Part shown: one piece after another, positions 7,964-12,676 of the stretch | How positions within the stretch are numbered: the first letter of the stretch is position 1 | How the letters are laid out: every line of letters begins with the position of its first letter | DNA from: an uncultured Candidatus Saccharibacteria bacterium | Lineage (GTDB): Bacteria > Patescibacteriota > Saccharimonadia > Saccharimonadales > Saccharimonadaceae | Direction of reading: 5' to 3' | NCBI GenBank assembly: GCA_937902525.1 | Contig: CALEKV010000191.1 | Span: 1-14,635 of the forward strand | DNA: 14,635 nt | The notes under the pieces: model-generated | Database searches by the model: none | Seen by the model: the letters and a program-made list of their open reading frames with translations, nothing else | What the model was told of the DNA's origin: nothing | Position numbers and translations under genes: made by a program

Positions 7964-7993
7964 AAAATAGCATACAACCGCCCACTTTGTCAA
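7964..7993 (-). promoter_or_regulatory. Promoter of the L3-S5 ribosomal protein operon
   Basis: On the minus strand TTGACA (7993-7988), an exact -35 consensus, is followed by an 18-base spacer and TATTTT (7969-7964). TG sits one base before the -10, giving an extended -10 element. The predicted start is near 7957, leaving a leader of roughly 80-100 bases before L3. The -35 box lies back to back with that of the divergent plus-strand promoter, 17 bases apart. Confidence 0.75.
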
Positions 7994-8010
7994 GAGAATG
8001 TATCGGAAAA

Positions 8011-8039
8011 TTGACAGTAAAACGGTTTGTCTGTATATA
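8011..8039 (+). promoter_or_regulatory. Strong sigma70-type promoter for the 89-residue gene
   Basis: TTGACA (8011-8016), 17 bases, TATATA (8034-8039) is near the best possible housekeeping promoter. The predicted start is near 8046, about 40 bases before the GTG start of the small gene. This suggests the unknown gene is highly expressed unless it is repressed. Confidence 0.8.
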
Positions 8040-8047
8040 TACTAATA

Positions 8048-8066
8048 TTCACACACACAGTGTGAA
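8048..8066. repeat. Inverted repeat at the start of the small-gene transcript
   Basis: TTCACAC - ACACA - GTGTGAA is a perfect 7-bp inverted repeat with a 5-base centre, located at about +2 to +20 of the predicted transcript. It could be an operator that represses the strong promoter, or a 5'-end hairpin in the mRNA. No regulator is identified in the window. Confidence 0.6.
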
Positions 8067-8087
8067 CATCCCGGCCTAGGAGGTCAT

Positions 8088-8357
8088 GTGGACGAATTTA
8101 AGTCGCTCAACGATGTACTCGAGCGGTCGCATCACACGAGTGCTGGAAACACAGAACTTGAGGAGAAGTTGAGGAAGTATTTTGGCGAAGGAGTTCCATT
8201 CGACCCCAAAGCTTTCCTGTACGTTTATTCGCCTTCAACGCTTACCGATTTGCTCGGTGGCTTTCAGGCTCTATCAAAGTCTGAGCGACACGGATTAAAT
8301 CAAGAGCGTCTGCAAAGAATCATCAGACGCCTTGAGGAAATCACGGCCCGGGGCTAG
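8088..8357 (+). CDS. Hypothetical protein, 89 residues, GTG start
   Basis: I do not recognise this protein. It starts at GTG behind AGGAGGT (8078-8084); the spacing of about 4 bases is tight, but the overlapping ATG at 8086 opens only a short reading frame. The product is soluble-looking and probably mostly helical, with a charged first half (LEEKLRKYFGEG) and a C-terminal basic helix (NQERLQRIIRRLEEITARG). It has no membrane segment, signal peptide or Cys. It is divergent from the L3 operon, has a near-consensus promoter and its own terminator, and so is monocistronic. A regulatory or ribosome-associated role is conceivable from context, but there is no direct evidence. Confidence 0.8.
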   Translation: MDEFKSLNDVLERSHHTSAGNTELEEKLRKYFGEGVPFDPKAFLYVYSPSTLTDLLGGFQALSKSERHGLNQERLQRIIRRLEEITARG

Positions 8358-8379
8358 CCCGTACTATACGCTTGAGCAA

Positions 8380-8414
8380 GCGCTCGTGCCTATGGTGCGG
8401 GCGCTTTGCCTTTT
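8380..8414 (+). terminator. Rho-independent terminator after the 89-residue gene
   Basis: GCGCTCGTGCC (8380-8390) pairs with GGTGCGGGCGC (8394-8404) over 11 positions, three of them G-U in RNA, with a TAT loop. TTTGCCTTTT follows. The T run is interrupted, but the stem is GC-rich and only 22 bases past the stop codon. It separates this gene from the next plus-strand gene, which has its own promoter. Confidence 0.75.
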
Positions 8415-8424
8415 AACTACCCTA

Positions 8425-8453
8425 TTGCCATATCGTTTGTGGTTTGTGATAAT
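8425..8453 (+). promoter_or_regulatory. Promoter of the membrane protein gene
   Basis: TTGCCA (8425-8430), 17 bases, GATAAT (8448-8453), with TG one base before the -10 as an extended element. The predicted start is near 8460. This leaves a leader of about 17 bases, just long enough to hold the AGGGGGA ribosome binding site (8468-8474). Confidence 0.7.
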
Positions 8454-8476
8454 AAAAGCAATAATCTAGGGGGAAT

Positions 8477-8824
8477 ATGGCAACAACTAAGAAATCAGTC
8501 AAAAAACCAGTATCTAAAGCGGCTGCTACCAAAGCGCCCGTTAAACGTGCTACAACCGTGCGCACTAAAAAAACTACTAAACAAGATGATTGGGGCCTGC
8601 CGTCAGGCGGAAAATTTAAAACCTTTCAGGTCGGCAAGGCACGCAATTTCTTCTCAATCCGCATTACCGATCAAACCATCTACTGGGCAATCCTATGCTT
8701 TATAGTATTGGCACTTGGGGTCTGGGTGGTGACCATAGATGACAAAGTGCAGCACCTGTACGATCAAATCGACGCACAGATCATTGAAGATAGCCTATCG
8801 GTACCGGTAGAAAAAGAGAATTAG
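8477..8824 (+). CDS. Lys/Ala-rich single-pass membrane protein, unknown function
   Basis: I do not recognise the family. Residues 1 to about 36 are dominated by Lys, Ala, Thr and Val, resembling the disordered tails of histone-like proteins. A short Gly/Phe-containing linker follows. One transmembrane helix spans about residues 67-87 (IYWAILCFIVLALGVWVVTI), and the last 28 residues are acidic (DDKVQHLYDQIDAQIIEDSL). By the positive-inside rule the basic tail is cytoplasmic and the acidic end is outside. There is no cleavage site. AGGGGGA precedes the ATG. The basic tail could bind nucleic acid, ribosomes or membrane lipids, but this is speculation. The gene converges on S10. Confidence 0.85.
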   Translation: MATTKKSVKKPVSKAAATKAPVKRATTVRTKKTTKQDDWGLPSGGKFKTFQVGKARNFFSIRITDQTIYWAILCFIVLALGVWVVTIDDKVQHLYDQIDAQIIEDSLSVPVEKEN

Positions 8825-8840
8825 CGCCAACAAGATAATA

Positions 8841-8880
8841 AATAAAAAAATAACCCTTGCACGGGGGTTATTTTTTTATT
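8841..8880. terminator. Bidirectional terminator between membrane protein gene and S10
   Basis: Positions 8841-8856 and 8865-8880 form a perfect 16-bp inverted repeat around an 8-base loop. The core is TAACCC/GGGTTA, flanked by seven A on the left and seven T on the right. Each strand therefore reads a hairpin followed by a T run. It lies 16 bases after one gene's stop and 12 bases after the stop of S10 on the other strand. Confidence 0.9.
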
Positions 8881-8892
8881 AAAGCCTTATTA

Positions 8893-9219
8893 CTACATGC
8901 GGATTTCGGCGTCAACGCCTGCGGGCAAGCTAAGGTTTTGCAGGCTGTCGATAGTTTTTGGTGTAGCACCGGTGATGTCAATTAGGCGCTTATGGACACG
9001 CATTTCAAATGTTTCACCGCCCATTTTGTACACGTGCGGGCTTTTAACCACCGTGTAGCTGCTGCGGCGAGTTGGTAGCGGCACGGGGCCTGCCACGCTT
9101 GCACCGGTGCGGAGTGCCGTGTCTACGATTTGTTTAGCTGATTGATCAATAACCTTATGGTCATATGCCTTTAGGCGGATACGAATCTTAAGGCCATCAT
9201 CTTTTTTGGCATCTGCCAT
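8893..9219 (-). CDS. rpsJ: 30S ribosomal protein S10, detached from the L3 operon
   Basis: Head protein of the small subunit and, in many bacteria, a transcription antitermination factor (NusE) with NusB. The 108-residue product contains the family core: [40 protein letters not shown] and [12 protein letters not shown]. About eight extra residues (MADAKKDD) precede the usual start. In most bacteria S10 is directly joined to L3. Here 1 kb with two opposite-strand genes and a terminator separates them, so S10 appears monocistronic. Purine-rich GGAAGGAA lies about 9 bases before the ATG. The nearest candidate promoter is at 9321-9349. Confidence 0.97.
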   Translation of the reverse strand: MADAKKDDGLKIRIRLKAYDHKVIDQSAKQIVDTALRTGASVAGPVPLPTRRSSYTVVKSPHVYKMGGETFEMRVHKRLIDITGATPKTIDSLQNLSLPAGVDAEIRM

Positions 9220-9320
9220 AATGGAATGTTCCTTCCTTCTACTTGCACAGTAACCTTGGCAGCGGATGGTTTAGTTAGCACCGCTGTCAAGTTGTCTGTG
9301 CGATTAATATTACAGCTACG

Positions 9321-9349
9321 ACAATAACAGATAGTTATCATAAAAACAA
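9321..9349 (-). promoter_or_regulatory. Candidate promoter of S10
   Basis: On the minus strand TTGTTT (9349-9344), 17 bases, TATTGT (9326-9321), with TG one base before the -10. The boxes are imperfect, but the spacing and extended -10 are right, and it lies about 100 bases upstream of the S10 start. A TTGACA at 9290-9285 on the same strand has no good -10 at the right distance. Confidence 0.45.
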
Positions 9350-9390
9350 GCAGACGGCACATTATGCCACTATGACGCGCGCTTATACAT

Positions 9391-9419
9391 TAGACATAAA
9401 CGATACTTTGTGATATAAT
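9391..9419 (+). promoter_or_regulatory. Promoter placing transcription start on the ATG of the 96-residue gene
   Basis: TAGACA (9391-9396), 17 bases, TATAAT (9414-9419), an exact -10 consensus with TG one base upstream as an extended element. The expected start is about 7 bases past the -10, at 9426, which is the A of the ATG. The mRNA would therefore be leaderless. Confidence 0.75.
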
Positions 9420-9425
9420 GAAAAG

Positions 9426-9716
9426 ATGGAGCGACGCAAAAAAATAGAAATTGCCCCCTACCCTGAAGCAGTGGGTCATATCATGAACACAGTGAAAAGC
9501 TCGCTTGAAGATATTCCGAGTGAGCGTAAGAATACGTCGTATGCTATAGAGGTTGTTATGCCTAATCCTATTGTCCAGTCCGATGTTTACGCTGCTGAAG
9601 ACGCACTCGCCGGGGAACTAGGCTGTATGGTAGCGATAGAATACCCATCAGATGGCCCAATCCAAAAACTTAACGTGCTTGTTTGCTACGATTACAAACA
9701 CCCTGCCGCTGGATAA
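9426..9716 (+). CDS. Hypothetical protein, 96 residues, probably from a leaderless mRNA
   Basis: I do not recognise this protein. After a basic start (MERRKKIEIAPYPEA) it looks like a small alternating alpha/beta domain: a helix around HIMNTVKSSLEDI, a strand at SYAIEVVMPNPIV, a helix at VYAAEDALAGELG, and strands at CMVAIEYP and LNVLVCYDY. There is no membrane segment or signal peptide. No Shine-Dalgarno sequence precedes the ATG and the promoter's -10 ends 6 bases before it. A later in-frame ATG at 9484 also lacks a ribosome binding site. The gene lies alone on the plus strand between S10 and EF-Tu, ending convergently with EF-Tu at a shared terminator. Confidence 0.8.
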   Translation: MERRKKIEIAPYPEAVGHIMNTVKSSLEDIPSERKNTSYAIEVVMPNPIVQSDVYAAEDALAGELGCMVAIEYPSDGPIQKLNVLVCYDYKHPAAG

Positions 9717-9752
9717 GCTATGGGCGCTAGAAATGCGTGACTAATTAATAAC

Positions 9753-9782
9753 AAAATGCCCCGATACAAACCGGGGCATTTT
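9753..9782. terminator. Bidirectional terminator between the 96-residue gene and EF-Tu
   Basis: AAAATGCCCCG (9753-9763) and CGGGGCATTTT (9772-9782) form a perfect 11-bp stem with an 8-base loop (9764-9771). The GC core is flanked by four A and four T, so each strand ends the hairpin with T. It is 37 bases past the plus-strand stop and 18 bases past the EF-Tu stop on the other strand. Confidence 0.88.
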
Positions 9783-9800
9783 ACGTGTGCCGTACTCTGA

Positions 9801-10985
9801 TTATTTGTTAATCTTAGTCACAACACCAGCACCGACAGTGCGGCCGCCTTCGCGGATAGCAAAGTCTTGGCCTTGGTCCATAGCGATTGGGCTAAGGAGT
9901 TTAACCTTGAAAGTGATTTGGTCGCCTGGCATGACCATCTCTTTGTCGGCTGGCAATTCAACTTCACCAGTCACGTCCGTTGTGCGGAAGTAAAACTGTG
10001 GCTTATAACCCTTAGCAAATGGAGTGTGGCGTCCGCCTTCTTCCTTTTTAAGGATGTAGACCTCTGCGTCAAACTCGGTGTGCGGAGTCAGGGTGCCTGG
10101 TTTAACAATCACCTGACCACGTTCGATTTGTTCGCGTTCAATGCCGCGGAGCAACAAGCCGGCGTTGTCGCCTGCTTGGCCACGGTCGAGGCTCTTTTTG
10201 AAAGCTTCGATACCGGTTACGACAGATGTTTGGGTTGGCTTAAGGCCAACAATTTCCACTGGATCGTTGATGTTAATAACACCAGTTTCAATACGACCGG
10301 TAGCAACGGTGCCGCGGCCCTTGATTGAAAACACGTCTTCGATTGGCATCAGGAATGGCTTGTCAAGGTCGCGGACTGGTTCATCAATCCAAGCGTCCAT
10401 TGCGTCGACTAAGTCCATAATGGCTTGCTCGTTTTCTGGATCGCCTTCAAGCGCCTTGGTCGCACTACCCTTGATAATTGGGGCGTTGTCGCCGTCGTAG
10501 CCATTTTTGCTCAAAAGTTCGCGAACGTCCATTTCAACAAGTTCAACTAGTTCTGGGTCGGCCAAGTCCATTTTGTTTAGGAATACCAAGATCTTTGGCA
10601 CGCCAACCTGGTGAGCCAACAAAACGTGCTCACGAGTCTGTGGCAATGGGCCATCATTGGCAGCAACAACAAGCACGGCACCGTCAATCTGAGCAGCACC
10701 GGTAATCATGTTTTTAACATAGTCGGCGTGGCCTGGCATGTCAACGTGCGCGTAATGGCGCTTTGGTGATTCATATTCTTGGTGGCTTGTCGCGATGGTA
10801 ATACCGCGGGCCTTTTCTTCTGGTGCGTTGTCGATTTGGTCGTACGCAACAGGTTTGTTAACTTCACTTGGGAGCTTTTTAGCCAACACCGTAGTGATAG
10901 CAGCTGTAAGCGTTGTTTTACCGTGGTCAACGTGGCCCATGGTACCAACGTTTACGTGAGGCTTGCTTCGGTCAAAGTTTGCCAT
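9801..10985 (-). CDS. tuf: Elongation factor Tu
   Basis: GTPase that carries aminoacyl-tRNA to the ribosomal A site. The 394-residue product is full length. G-domain motifs are all present: G1 GHVDHGKT (residues 17-24), switch I RGITI (60-64), G3 DMPGHADY (82-89, with catalytic His86), G4 NKMD (137-140) and G5 GSATKALEG. Domains II and III follow, ending with the typical [20 protein letters not shown] in place of the usual DCPGH, and GSAT for GSAL, are small departures. An AGGAGAA site precedes the ATG. The gene has its own promoter and terminator, so it is apparently monocistronic rather than following EF-G in a str operon. Confidence 0.98.
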   Translation of the reverse strand: MANFDRSKPHVNVGTMGHVDHGKTTLTAAITTVLAKKLPSEVNKPVAYDQIDNAPEEKARGITIATSHQEYESPKRHYAHVDMPGHADYVKNMITGAAQIDGAVLVVAANDGPLPQTREHVLLAHQVGVPKILVFLNKMDLADPELVELVEMDVRELLSKNGYDGDNAPIIKGSATKALEGDPENEQAIMDLVDAMDAWIDEPVRDLDKPFLMPIEDVFSIKGRGTVATGRIETGVININDPVEIVGLKPTQTSVVTGIEAFKKSLDRGQAGDNAGLLLRGIEREQIERGQVIVKPGTLTPHTEFDAEVYILKKEEGGRHTPFAKGYKPQFYFRTTDVTGEVELPADKEMVMPGDQITFKVKLLSPIAMDQGQDFAIREGGRTVGAGVVTKINK

Positions 10986-11015
10986 ATGTAGTTGTTCTCC
11001 TACTTAATTATTAGT

Positions 11016-11070
11016 TACTGTATGACGCGGGCCGCGGGCACTCCAAAACTGCTCTCGCAATCTTACAGTA
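11016..11070 (-). other. Structured part of the EF-Tu mRNA leader
   Basis: The roughly 105-base leader between the EF-Tu promoter and start contains a 7-bp inverted repeat (TACTGTA at 11016-11022, TACAGTA at 11064-11070). Inside it is a tandem GC-rich repeat, CGCGGGC twice (11026-11032 and 11033-11039), containing the palindrome CCGCGG. The GC richness contrasts with the AT-rich flanks. It may fold and influence EF-Tu expression; no known leader element was recognised. Confidence 0.4.
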
Positions 11071-11097
11071 GTGACACGCGCCATAGCGTATGAATTA

Positions 11098-11126
11098 ATT
11101 ATACGGGCAAGTAGCTTATCTGTAAA
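11098..11126 (-). promoter_or_regulatory. Promoter of EF-Tu
   Basis: On the minus strand TTTACA (11126-11121), 17 bases, TATAAT (11103-11098): an exact -10, a -35 with one mismatch and ideal spacing. The predicted start is near 11091, giving a leader of about 105 bases. This supports independent transcription of EF-Tu. Confidence 0.8.
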
Positions 11127-11223
11127 GTGTAAATATCCACGGGCACCACTCAAGCACCAAGGTATTTATTGCAAAACTGTATTAATTATTACAATTTTTC
11201 CGCTAAAATCCAGCGTTACCACT

Positions 11224-11229
11224 TATACT
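11224..11229 (+). promoter_or_regulatory. Candidate -10 box directly upstream of the oxidoreductase gene
   Basis: TATACT lies 7 bases before the ATG at 11237, so transcription from it would start on or next to the start codon. No convincing -35 is found 16-18 bases upstream. Another AT-rich candidate, TAAAAT at 11204-11209, also lacks a clear -35. The assignment is tentative. Confidence 0.35.
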
Positions 11230-11236
11230 TATATGT

Positions 11237-12547
11237 ATGGACGAATCCCTAAAACGAAAATTTATTTGGCCTGCAATCATCATTAGCTGCCTTCCTTTAA
11301 TGTTTATCATTAAATTACCAGCCGGACTAGAGGTAAGCAAGGTGCTGATTTACCTTAGCGCCATAGCGGGATATGTTGGTGTGATATTTTTGCTTTGGAT
11401 GTACGTTTTGGGCGCCAAGAGTGTAATGCGTATATTCTTTAAGGATTTAGCACCTGTACTATCTATCCATAAGTCACTAGGCAAATGGGGTTCAATAGCG
11501 TTTTTGTTACACCCCGTGCTTGTCGCAATTGGATATTTTGACCTTAGCGTTCATGCGCTTACCTTCGTGGCCGTCCCCGACATAAGCAGCGCCATGGAGC
11601 GTCACGTCACACTAGGAAGGATTGCATTTTACCTGATACTCCTGGTGTGGGCCAGTAGCAAACTTGTCCGTAAGCAAATCGGGTTTCGCGCATGGAAATA
11701 CCTTCACTATTTTGCTTATGTCAGTTTGCCATTTGCGTTACTGCATATACCCAACCTTGGCTCGCAATATGAAGATAGTAATTTGGTTAAAATGTACTTT
11801 TGGGACATTGTAGGGCTATTTGCCCTGTTCGCGGTTGTTAGGCTTGTCGGTTGGCTTAACCTTGACCGCAAAACATACACTATAAAAAGTCACACACGGT
11901 TAACATCGCAGGATTATATGCTTGTATTAGTCCCTCGCAGCAAAAACTGGTTAAGGCCAGAAATCGGGCAGTATGTTTACTTAAAACAAGGCATTATCAG
12001 CGAGGACCACCCCTTTAGCTTGACATATTATGACAGAGCTACGGGTGAACTTACGGTAACTTATCGGGTCTTCGGAAGTTTTACTAAGTACCTAACTACC
12101 CTTAAACCCGACAAGAAGGTATCAGTCATGGGACCCTTCGGCGCCTTCACGGAAGATTTGCAAACAGATAATTCGCAGCCCGTGGTTTATCTGGCCGATG
12201 GCGTAGGTATCACACCGTTCGCGCAGCGAGTCGTAGACGAAAACAATCAACGAACACAGCTGCTATTCGCCGCTAACAGGACACACGAAAGTGCTGTATT
12301 GGTACCATTTTTGAAGCAAATCTTAGGTGAAAGACTGATTGCTATTTACAGCCACGAGGCGCCGGTTGATCAAACTGAAGAACAAGGCCACATCAACGAG
12401 CAAATGCTGATGAAATATCTTGGCTCGCCGCAACAATATAAGTATTACGTGTGCGGGCCACAACCATTTGTCGATGAGTGCAAGCGCATATTAAAGGTGA
12501 TTGACGTACCAGAAGAACAGGTCCACGAAGAACAATTTAGCTGGTGA
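11237..12547 (+). CDS. Ferric reductase-like haem membrane protein with FAD/NAD(P)H domain
   Basis: A 436-residue member of the ferric reductase/NADPH oxidase-like superfamily, expected to pass electrons from NAD(P)H through FAD to haems in the membrane. About six membrane helices are visible (roughly 12-29, 36-59, 82-101, 125-145, 155-173, 186-208). Four likely haem ligands form two pairs: His78/His92 (H-x13-H) and His157/His170 (H-x12-H). The cytoplasmic half has HPFSLTYY (258-265, FAD), GPFGAF (299-304), DGVGITPF (321-328, nucleotide binding) and YVCGPQPF (404-411). The electron acceptor (metal, oxygen or a quinone) cannot be told. No Shine-Dalgarno sequence precedes the ATG. The gene stands alone on the plus strand between EF-Tu and EF-G and stops at TGA. 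Confidence 0.9.
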   Translation: MDESLKRKFIWPAIIISCLPLMFIIKLPAGLEVSKVLIYLSAIAGYVGVIFLLWMYVLGAKSVMRIFFKDLAPVLSIHKSLGKWGSIAFLLHPVLVAIGYFDLSVHALTFVAVPDISSAMERHVTLGRIAFYLILLVWASSKLVRKQIGFRAWKYLHYFAYVSLPFALLHIPNLGSQYEDSNLVKMYFWDIVGLFALFAVVRLVGWLNLDRKTYTIKSHTRLTSQDYMLVLVPRSKNWLRPEIGQYVYLKQGIISEDHPFSLTYYDRATGELTVTYRVFGSFTKYLTTLKPDKKVSVMGPFGAFTEDLQTDNSQPVVYLADGVGITPFAQRVVDENNQRTQLLFAANRTHESAVLVPFLKQILGERLIAIYSHEAPVDQTEEQGHINEQMLMKYLGSPQQYKYYVCGPQPFVDECKRILKVIDVPEEQVHEEQFSW

Positions 12548-12636
12548 ATAGCATCAAATTGTTACTACCCACCAACTAATAGGGTTTCAATGTTGTATTG
12601 TTCTTTATTAGTGGCAATCAAATATCATAATTATCA

Positions 12637-12664
12637 AAAAAGCCCCTTGCTGTCGGGGCTTTTT
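12637..12664. terminator. Bidirectional terminator between oxidoreductase gene and EF-G
   Basis: AAAAAGCCCC (12637-12646) and GGGGCTTTTT (12655-12664) form a 10-bp perfect stem with an 8-base loop, flanked by A on the left and T on the right. It lies 89 bases after the oxidoreductase stop and 12 bases after the EF-G stop on the opposite strand. The 89-base stretch before it (12548-12636) shows no gene. Confidence 0.88.
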
Positions 12665-12676
12665 GTGCGACCGTAA

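Noticed and set aside
8370..8381. Hairpin GCTTG-AG-CAAGC before the terminator
   Set aside because: The loop is only two bases, too tight to form as drawn, and it competes with the longer terminator stem at 8380-8404.
8406..8705. 99-codon plus-strand frame overlapping the membrane protein gene
   Set aside because: It starts in the terminator of the preceding gene, before the predicted transcription start of the membrane protein gene, and lies in another frame of it; the 8477 frame has the ribosome binding site and a sensible protein.
11071..11286. 71-codon plus-strand frame upstream of the oxidoreductase
   Set aside because: It overlaps the EF-Tu promoter and leader and runs into the oxidoreductase gene in a different frame, with no ribosome binding site or recognisable protein.
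12545..12547. TGA read as an amino acid (recoded CPR code)
   Set aside because: TGA follows the FSW end of the oxidoreductase, a sensible C-terminus for the family, and read-through would add only a short unrelated tail; the other genes use TAA or TAG. Standard bacterial decoding fits.
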